DNA of 64,000 bases from Hydrogenophaga sp. (lineage in GTDB: Bacteria; Pseudomonadota; Gammaproteobacteria; Burkholderiales; Burkholderiaceae_C): contig NZ_WVZN01000003.1 of the NCBI RefSeq assembly GCF_011772445.1, positions 62,001-126,000 on the forward strand. The letters run 5' to 3'. The notes under the pieces were generated by a model. That model saw nothing but the letters and a program-made list of their open reading frames with translations. It did not search any database and was not told where the DNA came from. Shown here one piece after another: positions 24,016 to 33,600 of this stretch; positions within the stretch are counted from its first letter, which is position 1; each line of letters opens with the position of its first letter. The position numbers were made by a program, and so were the translations under genes.

Positions 24016-25470
24016 TCAGAACGGGTAATGCCGCGGCGTCGTCTGCACCGTGATCCAGCGCAGCTCCGTGAACTCGTTGATGCCGGCCTTGCCGCCGAAG
24101 CGGCCGATGCCCGAGCCCTTGACGCCGCCGAAGGGCATTTGCGCTTCGTCGTGGACGGTGGGGCCGTTCACGTGGCAGATGCCGCTGTCGATCTTGCGGG
24201 CCACGTTGTAGGCGCGCGCAATGTCTTTGCCGAAGACGGAGGCGCTGAGCCCGTATTCGTTGTCGTTGGCGCAGGCGATGGCCTCTTCGGTGTTCTTCAC
24301 GCGCACGATGCACTTCACCGGGCCGAAGGTTTCTTCGCGGTAGATGCGCATCTGGGGCGTGACGTGGTCGAGCACGGTGGCGGGCATCAGGGTGTCGGTG
24401 CTTTTGCCGCCGCAGACGAGCTTGGCGCCTTTGGCCAGGGCGTCGTCGATGAGCTCGTTGCAGAAGTTGACCGTGTTCATGCCGATGACGGAGCCCAGCA
24501 CCACGGGCTCGGGCTTGCGCGGGTCGCCCACGGGCAGGTTGCGGGCCTTGTCGCCGAACTTCTTCACGAACTCGTCGGCAATCTTCTCGTCCACGACGAT
24601 GCGCTCGGTGCTCATGCAGATCTGGCCGCTGTTGGCGAAGCAGCCGAAGGCCGCACCGTTCACCGCATCGTCGATGTCGGCGTCGTCGAGGATGACCATG
24701 GGCGCCTTGCCGCCCAGTTCCAGCACCACGGGCTTCAAGTACTTGGCGCAGGTCATGGCGATGATCTTGCCGACCTTGGTGCTGCCGGTGAAGTTGACAC
24801 GCCGCACGGCCGGGTGGGCCACGATGGCTTCGACGACGGCGCCCGCGTCGGCGGGGGCGTTGGTGATGTAGTTCACCACGCCGGCGGGGAAGCCGGCGTC
24901 TTGAAAGGCTTCGACGATGAGCTGGTGGGTGCGGGGGCAGTTCTCGCTGCCTTTGAAGATGACGGTGTTGCCGCAGGCCAGGGGCACGCAGATGGCGCGC
25001 ACGCCGAGGATGATGGGCGCGTTCCAGGGTGCGATGCCGAGCACCACGCCCGCGGGCTGGCGCACGCCCATGGCCAGGCTGCCGGGGATGTCGGAGGGGA
25101 TGAGCTCGCCCGAGATCTGGGTGGTGAGGGCGGCGGCCTCGCGGATCATGCCGGCGGCCAGGAAGCAGTTGAAGCCGGCCCACATGCCGGTGCCACCGGT
25201 CTCAGCCGCCACGGCTTCGATGAACTTGGGCGTTTTGGCTTCGAGCGCGTCGGCGGCCTTGAGCAGCAGGGCGCGGCGTTCGCCGGGGCCGGTTTCGCTC
25301 CAGGTCTTGAAGGCTTCGGCGGCGGCTTCCACGGCCATGACGGCGTCGGCCGGGCTGGCGGCGGGGGCGCGGGTGGCCACGCTGCCGTCGAGCGGGTTGC
25401 GGCGTTCGAAGGTGGCGCCTTTTTCGGCGGTGACCTTGAGGCCGTTGATGAGCATGGACAGGTCGGACAT
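24016..25470 (-). CDS. Aldehyde dehydrogenase, vanillin/salicylaldehyde type
   Basis: A 484-residue NAD(P)-dependent aldehyde dehydrogenase. Seen are the cofactor region NFTGSTKVG, the general base Glu in LELGGKAP and the nucleophile Cys in NSGQICMST. The C-terminal part carries EETFGPV and FGGVKGSGIGRFGG. The sequence resembles vanillin, benzaldehyde and salicylaldehyde dehydrogenases, so an aromatic aldehyde is the likely substrate. It is the last gene of the operon that starts with the Liv-type transporter at 30258. AAGGAGAACCC precedes ATG 25470. A longer upstream frame reading into livF is an artefact. Confidence 0.93.
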   Translation of the reverse strand: MSDLSMLINGLKVTAEKGATFERRNPLDGSVATRAPAASPADAVMAVEAAAEAFKTWSETGPGERRALLLKAADALEAKTPKFIEAVAAETGGTGMWAGFNCFLAAGMIREAAALTTQISGELIPSDIPGSLAMGVRQPAGVVLGIAPWNAPIILGVRAICVPLACGNTVIFKGSENCPRTHQLIVEAFQDAGFPAGVVNYITNAPADAGAVVEAIVAHPAVRRVNFTGSTKVGKIIAMTCAKYLKPVVLELGGKAPMVILDDADIDDAVNGAAFGCFANSGQICMSTERIVVDEKIADEFVKKFGDKARNLPVGDPRKPEPVVLGSVIGMNTVNFCNELIDDALAKGAKLVCGGKSTDTLMPATVLDHVTPQMRIYREETFGPVKCIVRVKNTEEAIACANDNEYGLSASVFGKDIARAYNVARKIDSGICHVNGPTVHDEAQMPFGGVKGSGIGRFGGKAGINEFTELRWITVQTTPRHYPF

Positions 25471-25511
25471 GGGTTCTCCTTGAGCTTGTGCGGTGAGGTG
25501 TGTCTGTGCGG

Positions 25512-26320
25512 TCAGGCGGCCACGGCCTTGCGGCGCGCCACGGCGTCGGCGGCGTTGGTGGTGCCGGTGGCGGGGTCCTTGTCGGCGCCGAGGTAGGCCT
25601 CGCGGATGACGGTGGAGCGCGCGAGCAGCTTGGCGGGGCCGCTGGCGACGATGGCGCCGCGTTCGAGCACGTAGCCGCGGTCGGCCACGGCCAGGGCCTT
25701 CTTCACGTTCTGCTCCACCATCAGCACGGTGGTGCCGGCGTCGGCGATGCGGCGGGCGATGCCGAGCAGTTCGTCCACCATCTTGGGCGCCAGGCCGAGC
25801 GAGGGTTCGTCGAGCATGAGCAGGCGGGGCGCGCACATCATGGCGCGGGCCACGGCCACCATCTGCTGTTCGCCGCCGCTCATGGTGCCGGCCAGTTGGT
25901 TCGCGCGTTCGCGGAGTTTGGGGAAGTCGTTGAAGGCCTGTTCGATGCGGCGCGCGCGTTCGGCCTTGGGCACGAGCCAACCGCCCAGCTCCAGGTTCTC
26001 GGTCACGCTCATCTGCGGGAAGAGCTGGCGGCCTTCGGGCACCAGGGCCACGCCGCTTTCCACGATCTCATGCGTTTTCTCGGCGAGCTCTTCGCCGTTG
26101 AGCAGCACGGTGCCCTGTCGCGGGATGAGGCCGTTGATGGCCTTGAGCAGGGTGGTCTTGCCGGCGCCGTTGGGGCCCAGCACCACGGTGAGGCCGGGGC
26201 GGGCTTCGAGCTTCAGGTCGCGCAGCACCAGGAAGGCGCCGTAGCCGGCGCTGAGGCCGTCGATCTTGAGGTGCGCTTGCGAGGCGCCGCCGAGGCGGAA
26301 GGGGTCTTGGCGGTACCACA

Positions 26321-26324
<4 letters not shown>
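25512..26324 (-). CDS. livF: Liv-type ABC transporter ATP-binding protein (LivF)
   Basis: A 270-residue ATPase. Walker A is GPNGAGKTT, the signature is MSGGEQQ and Walker B is LLMLDEPSLGLAPK, with the LivF-typical SVTENLELGGW. It energises uptake together with LivG. Its ATG at 26324 overlaps the livG stop (ATGA). The first 15 residues (MMWYRQDPFRLGG) are an extra lead-in before the ATPase domain. The C-terminus ends in an Ala-rich tail. The substrate is inferred from the neighbouring aldehyde dehydrogenase to be an aromatic compound rather than an amino acid. Confidence 0.93.
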
Positions 26325-27134
<810 letters not shown>

Positions 27135-27145
<11 letters not shown>

Positions 27146-28163
27146 GGCGCGCCTCCCGCTGCTTCTTCTCGCGCTGCTTGCGGCGCTCGGTCTCGCCGCT
27201 CAGGTCGTCCCTGGTTTCCTTCCACCAGGCTTTCAGGTCGCGCCACCAGCCCTTGAAGGTGTCGGTGCGCACCGACGCGAGCCCGCCCGGCAGGTACAGC
27301 ACCGAGAGGATGAGCAAGAGGCCCAGCGACATCATGTACACCTGCGGCACCTGCAGGCGCAGGGTTTCGGCCAGCACGCTGAAGACGATGGCGGCGATGA
27401 GCGGGCCCCACAGCGTCATGGCACCGCCGATGAGCGCGATGAGCACCGTTTGAAAACCGATGAAGGGGTTGAAGACGGTGTGCGGGTCGATGTACGTCCA
27501 GCGCACGCTCATGGCCGCGCCCACGGCGCCGGCGATGGCCGCGGTGAGGGCGAAGCCGGCGGTCTTCACCAGGCGCGTGTTGACGCCCAGGGTCTGCGCG
27601 CGCTGCTCGTCGGCGCCGATGCCCATCATGGCCAGGCCGAAGCGGGTGCGGCGGATCCAGATCGACAGGAACACCGCCACCACCGCGAGCAGCAGCACGG
27701 TGAAGTAGATGGTGTCGCGCTCGGGCACGACCATGAGCACGCGGCCCACGGTGCCGGTGACGCTTTTCTCGAAGTAGCTGATGGCGTGGCGGATGAGCTC
27801 CGTCATGCCGAAGGTGAGCACGGCGAAGTAGGTGCCGCGCAGGTGCAGCACGGCCGCGCCCATCACCACCGCCACCACGGCCGCAATGCCCGCGCCGGCC
27901 GCGATGGCCACGGGCCAGCTCAGCGTTTCCAGGCCGATGGCGCTGGTGTAGGCGCCGATGCCGAAGAAGGCCGAGGTGGCGAGCGAGAGGTAGCGCGTGC
28001 TGCCGCAGAACAGCGCCCAGCTCGACGAGAGGGCGATGTACATCAGGCAGGTGAGCGCCATGGAGACGACGAACTCGCTGGCGAAGCCGGGCAGGGCCAC
28101 GGCCCAGCCGGTGAGGGCGAAGAGCACCAACAAATCGCGGATGAGGAACTGTCTCGAATTCAT
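27135..28163 (-). CDS. livM: Liv-type ABC transporter permease (LivM)
   Basis: A 342-residue membrane protein with about 9-10 hydrophobic segments and the LivM family stretches YLSLATSAFFGIGAYT, LRGTYFAVLTFGMTELI and GPLIAAIVF near the end. It forms the permease with LivH. The C-terminal 60 residues are cytoplasmic and strongly basic (TERRKQREKKQREARH), which is unusual but does not break the domain. Its ATG overlaps the livH stop by 4 nt. Confidence 0.92.
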
Positions 28164-29062
28164 GCTTTTCTGGTTTTGCGCGAGAACAGACCTTCGGGGC
28201 GCAGCAGCAGCACGCCGATGAACACGATGTAGCTGAGCAAGGCCTTGAGCGAGGGGTTGGTGAAGTGCATGCCGATGGCCTCGATGACGCCGAGCAGCAG
28301 GCCGCCCGCGAGCGCGCCGCCCATGCTGCCGAAGCCGCCCAGGGTGATGACGATGAGCGCCGTCACCGTGTAGGGCTCGCCCATGGAGGGGCTGATGGTG
28401 TAGGCCATGGAGAGCAGGCAACCCGCCACGCCCGAGAGGCCCAGGCCGATGCCGAACATAAGCGGGTGCAGGCGCTTGGTGTCGATGCCCACGAGCTGCG
28501 CGCCGGTGGGCGATTGCATGAGCGCGCGCACGCCCTTGCCCAGCAAGGTGGTGCGCAGCAGCACGATGAGCGCGCCCGCGAACAGCAGCGCCAGGCCGAA
28601 GACGAGCAGCTTGTTCACCGCGAACTGGGCCTGGCCGTCGGGCAAGGGGATGGCGAAGGGCTGGGTGAGGAAGTCGTAGCCGCGCAGGTCGCCGCCCCAG
28701 ATCCAGCTGATGGCGTTCTGCACGAAGAACATGAGGCCGAAGGCCACCATGAGGCCACGCGCCTCGAACACATCGAGGTTGGGCGAGGTGGCGGTGAGGC
28801 GGCGAAAGCACAGCCAGTGCACCGCCACGCCGATGCCCATGAGCAGCGCGAAGGAGACGGGGATCATCCACAGCGGCGAGAGGCCGAAGGTGGCGGCCGC
28901 CATCCAGGTGATGAAGGCGCCCACCATCAGGAACTCGCCGTGCGCGATGTTGAGGATGCGCATGAGCCCGTACTGCAGGTTCAGGCCCAGCGCGACGAGC
29001 GCGTAGATGCCCCCGGTGATGAGGCCGGAGGCGATGAGCTCGATCCAGGAGGAAAACGACAT
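28160..29062 (-). CDS. livH: Liv-type ABC transporter permease (LivH)
   Basis: A 300-residue permease with the LivH start GLITGGIYALVALGLNLQYGLMRILNIAHGEFLMVGAF and a late VITLGGFGSMGGALAGGLLLG, both family hallmarks. It has about eight transmembrane segments. Its start shares one base with the stop of the binding-protein gene (TGATG), so translation of the two is likely coupled. Confidence 0.93.
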   Translation of the reverse strand: MSFSSWIELIASGLITGGIYALVALGLNLQYGLMRILNIAHGEFLMVGAFITWMAAATFGLSPLWMIPVSFALLMGIGVAVHWLCFRRLTATSPNLDVFEARGLMVAFGLMFFVQNAISWIWGGDLRGYDFLTQPFAIPLPDGQAQFAVNKLLVFGLALLFAGALIVLLRTTLLGKGVRALMQSPTGAQLVGIDTKRLHPLMFGIGLGLSGVAGCLLSMAYTISPSMGEPYTVTALIVITLGGFGSMGGALAGGLLLGVIEAIGMHFTNPSLKALLSYIVFIGVLLLRPEGLFSRKTRKA

Positions 29063-30258
29063 CACTTCCAGGCGGGCTTGTTCGGGTTCAGCGCGGCGGT
29101 GGCCACCTGCTTGGGCCACACCACCTCGAACTCACCGTTCTGCCACTGGCCCACGGTGCCGGGCGTGCCCACGTTCTCGCTGCCCTGGAACCTGATGTCG
29201 CCGAGGATGGTTTTGTGCGTGGTGTTGGCCACGTAGTCGCGGATGGCCTTGCGGTCCAGGCCGTGCTGCTTCACCGCGTTGGTGAGGATCTCCAGCCCGG
29301 CCCAGCAGGCGCCGCTGGCCCAGCGGTCGGGTTCCTTCTTCTGGCTGGCCACGTGGGCGTCGAAGTAGGCCTTGGCGCCGGGGCTGGTCTTGCTGTTCCA
29401 GGAGCCCATGCCCAGCACGCCTTCGGCACCGGCGGCGGTGATGACGTTCTTGTAGAGCGGGAAGGCGGTGCCGACCGAGGCGTAGAAGAACTTGGGGTTG
29501 AAGCCGATCTCCTTGGCCTGGCGGCTGGCGAGGATGGTGTCGGGCGGGTAGGTGAAGCCGACGAAGGCGTCGGGGTTCTTGTCCTTGATGCTGCGCAGCG
29601 TGGGGCCGAGGTCCTTCACGCCGCCGGGGTAGCTGGTGTCTTGCACGAGCTGGATGCCGCTGCCCTGCAGCGCCACCTTCAGCGCGGCGTAGTTCTCCAG
29701 GCCGAAGAGGTCGTCGACGTAGATGCAGGCGACCGTCTTGGCGCCGTTGGCCTTGAGCATGTCGACGAGCGCGTCGCACATGGGCTTGGGCTGTTGCAGC
29801 AGCAGGAAGAAGTAGGGCAGCTTCAGGTCGATGAGGCGCTTGGACAGTGCGGTGGGCGCGAGGAAGGGGTACTGGAAGCGGTTGGCCAGCGGCGCGACGG
29901 CGAAGTTGGCGTTGGAGCCCCAGGGCGGCAGGATGAGGTCGACCTTGTCGCTGCCCATGAGTTTTTCGTAGGTGCGCACCACGGTTTCCACGTCGCTGCG
30001 GTCGTCGCTGCTGATGAGCTCGATCTTGCGGCGCACGCCTTTCACGTCCAGGCCGCCGGCGGCGTTCTGCTGCTCGGCCCAGAGCAGGAAGTTGGGCTCC
30101 TGGCTGGTCTGGGCGCCGCCCGTCCACGGGCCGGTGCGCGACATGCTGTAGCCCACGCGCACGGGCGCGCTCTGCGCCATCAGTTGCGGGGCGACCGCCA
30201 TGGCGCCCACGGCGGCGGCGGTCTGCTGGATCATCACTCGGCGGTTGCTCATGGCCAT
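29062..30258 (-). CDS. Periplasmic substrate-binding protein of Liv-type transporter
   Basis: A 398-residue type I periplasmic binding protein (ANF-receptor fold) with a Tat-like signal (NRRVMIQQTAAAVGAMAVAPQLMAQ). The mature protein starts near SAPVRVGYSMSRTGPWTGG. It is the first gene of the six-gene operon that also encodes livHMGF and the aldehyde dehydrogenase. The divergent AraC gene and the palindromic element lie just upstream. The ligand is inferred to be an aromatic acid or alcohol/aldehyde because of the operon content; it is not read from the sequence. AGGAG lies 7 nt before the ATG. Confidence 0.92.
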   Translation of the reverse strand: MAMSNRRVMIQQTAAAVGAMAVAPQLMAQSAPVRVGYSMSRTGPWTGGAQTSQEPNFLLWAEQQNAAGGLDVKGVRRKIELISSDDRSDVETVVRTYEKLMGSDKVDLILPPWGSNANFAVAPLANRFQYPFLAPTALSKRLIDLKLPYFFLLLQQPKPMCDALVDMLKANGAKTVACIYVDDLFGLENYAALKVALQGSGIQLVQDTSYPGGVKDLGPTLRSIKDKNPDAFVGFTYPPDTILASRQAKEIGFNPKFFYASVGTAFPLYKNVITAAGAEGVLGMGSWNSKTSPGAKAYFDAHVASQKKEPDRWASGACWAGLEILTNAVKQHGLDRKAIRDYVANTTHKTILGDIRFQGSENVGTPGTVGQWQNGEFEVVWPKQVATAALNPNKPAWK

Positions 30259-30282
30259 GGTTTGTCTCCTGGTGTTGGGGGT

Positions 30283-30552
30283 TAGGGCGTGTTCACACTA
30301 TTTTTCCAAGTGCGAACGGGGTGAAAACAGCGCCAATCTAGGCGCGCGACGACGGCCAGGCTGGACGCCTGGCCTAGGAGTGCAACGACGAGTGGCGCTG
30401 TTTTCACCCCGTTCCCTTCGGGTTGCGGTCCAAAAGGCCATGCGCCGCGTTGCGAAGCCTCGCCGGGCCACCGGCCCGTCTGCGTCTCGCGCCTTGCGCA
30501 TGGCCTTTTGGTTCCGCAACGCATCTTGGAAAAATAGTGTGAACACGCCCTA
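30283..30552. mobile_element. 270-bp palindromic MITE-like element
   Basis: The ends are perfect 28-bp inverted repeats (30283-30310 and 30525-30552), each starting with TAGGGCGTGTTCACAC. Inside are two further long hairpins. Hairpin A pairs 30314-30335 with 30393-30414 (22 bp) and nests GGCCAGG/CCTGGCC. Hairpin B pairs 30430-30445 with 30496-30511 (16 bp), has an added GTTGCGG/CCGCAAC stem, and nests CGGGCC/GGCCCG. No transposase is encoded. The TA at each end would fit a TA target duplication, as for mariner/IS630-type MITEs. The element fills most of the 437-bp gap between the binding-protein gene and the AraC gene. Confidence 0.8.
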
Positions 30553-30695
30553 GGACGCAGCGATCGTAGGAAGGACTCCCGCGCGCCGCTGTGCCGATGG
30601 CGCACTGTCCGCTTGACCAATCGCGCATGGCGATGCGGGTTTACCCGCAATGCTCGGGCGCCCCAGCGGGCGGGGCGGCACCAGACAATCGCCGC

Positions 30696-31679
30696 ATGAG
30701 CAATCTGGCCCCGATGAGCACCGACGCCGTGGCGCCCACGGAGCGCGCCGCGATCTGGCGCGAGTGGGTGTGGACGCACTTCGGCGGGCTGGACTCCGAC
30801 CTGTACGGCGACACCGAGTTCGAGGGCCACATGAGCGCCTCGCAGGCGGGCGAGGTGGTGCTGACGCGGCTGGAGGCGAACCGGCACCGCGTGATCAAGA
30901 GCGACCGCCTGGCGCGGGCCGGCGAGCGCGCGTACCTGAAGATCGTGGCGCCGTGGCGCGGCAGCGCGGGCGTGCAGCAGGCGGGCCGCGAGGCCTGGGT
31001 GCGCCCGGGCGGCTGGGCCATCTACGACACGACGAACGACTACGCGGTGTCCAACCCCGAGCGCGTGGAGCACCTGATCGTGATGCTGCCCAAGGCGCAA
31101 CTGGCCGAGCGCGGCCTCTCGCTGGAGCCGCTGATGGCGCGCCAGATCGGCGGGGTGAGCGGCATCGCGCGCGTGGCGCTGGAGACCATGCGCACCACCT
31201 ACCAGGAGCTGCCGGGCATGAGCGAGTCGGCCGCGCGCGGCGCGGGCGAGGCGATCGTGGAGCTGGTGCGGCTCTCGCTGCTGGAGCTGGCCGGGCGCGG
31301 CGACGGGCGCACGCAACTGGAGGCGTTTCGCGACCGCATCCGCGTGCACATCGGCCGCCACCTGCGCGACCCCGACCTATCGCTGGACCACATCGCCAGC
31401 GCGATGAACTGCAGCAAGCGCCACCTGCACAAGGCCTTCAGCGCCGAGGACGACACCCTGGCCCAGTACATCCTGCGCCAGCGGCTGCAGGGCTGCATGC
31501 GCGAGCTCGGCGACCCGGCCAGCGCCGCGCGCACCATCACCGAGATCGCGTTTTCCTGGGGCTTCAACAACACGGCGCACTTCAGCCGCGTGTTTCGCGA
31601 GCACACGGGGCGCACGCCGTCGGACTTTCGCGACCAGGCGCGTGAGCGGGTGACGAATCACACCCGCTCCAAGCCATAA
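30696..31679 (+). CDS. FeaR-like AraC-family activator
   Basis: A 327-residue AraC regulator. The N-terminal part (about 10-200) is of the AraC_binding_2 type seen in FeaR and related activators: ERAAIWREWVWTHFGGLDSD, then YDTTNDYAV. The C-terminal HTH pair (about 220-320) has LSLDHIASAMNCSKRHLHKAFSAE and ITEIAFSWGFNNTAHFSRVFREHTGRTPSDFR. In E. coli FeaR activates an aromatic aldehyde dehydrogenase, which fits the aldehyde dehydrogenase in the divergent operon. The MITE-like element now separates the two promoters. ATG 30696 was chosen since the upstream extension is not conserved in character. Confidence 0.9.
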   Translation: MSNLAPMSTDAVAPTERAAIWREWVWTHFGGLDSDLYGDTEFEGHMSASQAGEVVLTRLEANRHRVIKSDRLARAGERAYLKIVAPWRGSAGVQQAGREAWVRPGGWAIYDTTNDYAVSNPERVEHLIVMLPKAQLAERGLSLEPLMARQIGGVSGIARVALETMRTTYQELPGMSESAARGAGEAIVELVRLSLLELAGRGDGRTQLEAFRDRIRVHIGRHLRDPDLSLDHIASAMNCSKRHLHKAFSAEDDTLAQYILRQRLQGCMRELGDPASAARTITEIAFSWGFNNTAHFSRVFREHTGRTPSDFRDQARERVTNHTRSKP

Positions 31680-31731
31680 GAAAACCGAGACGACTTCGAG
31701 GCCTCTGCGCACATAAGCTCTCCCGGGACCG

Positions 31732-31752
31732 CGCCACTGGGCCCCAGTGGCG
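31732..31752. promoter_or_regulatory. 21-bp near-perfect palindrome before the dCTP deaminase
   Basis: CGCCACTGGG-C-CCCAGTGGCG has 10-bp arms around one base and ends 27 bp before the deaminase ATG. It could be a terminator-like RNA hairpin, an operator or part of a regulatory RNA. There is no U tract, which argues against simple termination. Confidence 0.6.
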
Positions 31753-31779
31753 TGCCTTACCGCAGCAAGGGAGCCAGGA

Positions 31780-33390
31780 ATGAATGCGCCGTTGAAAAGG
31801 GTGGATGGGCCTACGGCCCACGACCCTTCACCTCACCACGATCTTTTCGCTGGCGTCTCCACCGGCGACATGCTGTCCTCGACACACACGGACGAGCTCG
31901 TGATCGCACTGTGCGGTCCTATCGGATCCCCCCTGCACGAGGTCGCCGACAAACTTCAAGAGATGCTGCGCAACACCTTCGCGTACCACACCTGCCGCGT
32001 CGTCCGGCTGAGCCGGTTCATCGAAGACCATGCGGGCCGCGCGGGGCGGTCGATCGCCGGCAAAGCCGCGGACAGACGACACGCCCTGATCGACTTTGGC
32101 GACGAGATGCGCCGAACCTACGGTTTCAGCGTGCTGGCGGAGTTGGCCGTTCACGAAATTCGGGTCGACCGGGAACTCAATGCGCGCGATCCACAGACCA
32201 GCCAATACCTGCCACGCAGGGCCTGCCACATCATTGATTCCATCAAGAACCAGCATGAACTTGAACTGCTGAGGACGGTGTACCGGGAAGCGCTCTACGT
32301 GGTTGGGGTGTTTGCGCCAGTCGCAGCACGCGAGCATGCGCTTCGCGCGCAGGGACTCGACAACACGGCGATCGCCCGCTTGATGGATCGCGACTCCGGA
32401 GAGGAGCTCGACGAGGGGCAGACCGTTCAGGAAACGTTTCCCCAGTGCGACTTTTTCCTTCGCACGGACTCCAACACCGACACCCAGCTCCGAGGCCGCG
32501 TCGAACGGTTTCTGCACCTGATCCTTGGCACCCAGGTCATCACGCCCACGCGCGCGGAGACCGCCATGTACGCTGCCGCCTCGGCGGCGAGCAACTCCGC
32601 CTGTCTATCGCGCCAGGTCGGCGCGGCCGTGACGGACAGGGAGGGCGAAATTCTCGCCATCGGCTGGAACGACGTGCCCCGGGCGTTCGGCGATCTCTAC
32701 GTCACCGACCTGGGCACGAATGCCAACGGCAACGACGACCTGAGGTGCTGGAACTTTGGCGGCAAGTGCTACAACGATGAGGAAAAAGACCTGCTCGCCG
32801 GGCACGTCGTCGATGCGCTGGGGAGCCTCGTGAAGGAAGCCCATCGCGAGGCGGCCATTCAACTGGTCAAGAGCGACAAGAAGCTGCGCGGCTTGATCGA
32901 GTTCTCGCGGTCCATCCATGCGGAGATGCACGCGATCCTGAGCGCCCTGCGGCAAAAGGGTGATCGCGTGCGAGGTGGCCGCCTGTACGTCACGACCTAC
33001 CCCTGCCACTCCTGCGCGAGGCACATCATCGCCGCGGGCATCACTGAGGTGTACTACATCGAGCCGTACAAGAAGAGCCTGGCCACCCGCCTTCATGGCG
33101 ACGCCATGACCGAAAGCGAGGAGTCGGGGGACAAGGTGCGGCTGCTGCCGTACGACGGAGTCGCGCCCACACGATTCCTGAGCCTCTTCAAGATGAAGCG
33201 CGACTCGCGCAAGCAAGGCGGCAAAGTCATTCGCGTCGCACCCGATCGCGGAACGCCCAAGGTCGAGAAAAGCCTGGAAGCCTTGCCTGCTCTGGAGGCC
33301 CTCGTCGTAGAATCGCTCCGACGCAAAAGTCTTGTAGCCTCACCGACTGGAGCATCTGCCAGTGACACTGCCGGAACAACTCCAACTTGA
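31780..33390 (+). CDS. Predicted anti-phage dCTP deaminase (AvcD/DCD family)
   Basis: A 536-residue two-domain protein. The N-terminal part (about 35-240) resembles a P-loop nucleotide kinase with a degenerate Walker A (ALCGPIGSPLHEVADKL). The C-terminal part (about 265-470) is a zinc deaminase: His380 and Glu382 in SIHAEMHA, and PCHSC with Cys409 and Cys412, so the metal-binding and catalytic residues are intact. This fused layout is that of anti-phage dCTP deaminases, which deplete dCTP during infection. In Vibrio the related AvcD is held off by a small RNA, AvcI. A long insert with NFGGKCYNDEEKDLL lies between the strands of the deaminase. Composition is less GC-rich than in the core genes alongside. 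Confidence 0.87.
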   Translation: MNAPLKRVDGPTAHDPSPHHDLFAGVSTGDMLSSTHTDELVIALCGPIGSPLHEVADKLQEMLRNTFAYHTCRVVRLSRFIEDHAGRAGRSIAGKAADRRHALIDFGDEMRRTYGFSVLAELAVHEIRVDRELNARDPQTSQYLPRRACHIIDSIKNQHELELLRTVYREALYVVGVFAPVAAREHALRAQGLDNTAIARLMDRDSGEELDEGQTVQETFPQCDFFLRTDSNTDTQLRGRVERFLHLILGTQVITPTRAETAMYAAASAASNSACLSRQVGAAVTDREGEILAIGWNDVPRAFGDLYVTDLGTNANGNDDLRCWNFGGKCYNDEEKDLLAGHVVDALGSLVKEAHREAAIQLVKSDKKLRGLIEFSRSIHAEMHAILSALRQKGDRVRGGRLYVTTYPCHSCARHIIAAGITEVYYIEPYKKSLATRLHGDAMTESEESGDKVRLLPYDGVAPTRFLSLFKMKRDSRKQGGKVIRVAPDRGTPKVEKSLEALPALEALVVESLRRKSLVASPTGASASDTAGTTPT

Positions 33391-33586
33391 CTTCTCCACC
33401 ACCGAGAAGCAGGCCTCAGACACTCCACCTGCGGTTGCTCAGGTGCATCGGTTGGCCGAATACCGGACCGCCAGAGACGCCCGCCGCATGTCGGGCGTAT
33501 ACGCGGCCATTTTTGACTCCATCAAGCATATCGAGGTCCGGCGCAGGCAAACGCCCCCGGTTGCCGCGGATTCGACGTCCCGCTGA
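33362..33586 (+). CDS. Small orphan gene overlapping the dCTP deaminase
   Basis: A 74-residue frame from GTG 33362 that overlaps the deaminase 3' end by 29 nt. The protein (MTLPEQLQLDFSTTEKQ...) is polar, has basic stretches (AEYRTARDARRMSGVYAAIF, HIEVRRRQ) and no signal peptide. I do not recognise it. The overlap suggests co-translation with the deaminase and so a possible accessory role. A GGAG lies somewhat far upstream. It may be a chance frame. Confidence 0.45.
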   Translation: MTLPEQLQLDFSTTEKQASDTPPAVAQVHRLAEYRTARDARRMSGVYAAIFDSIKHIEVRRRQTPPVAADSTSR

Positions 33587-33600
33587 ACCGGGCCGGACGC

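Noticed and set aside
25471-25980. Upstream extension of the aldehyde dehydrogenase frame
   Set aside because: The extension reads out of frame through livF and is Arg/His-rich; AAGGAG before ATG 25470 marks the true start.
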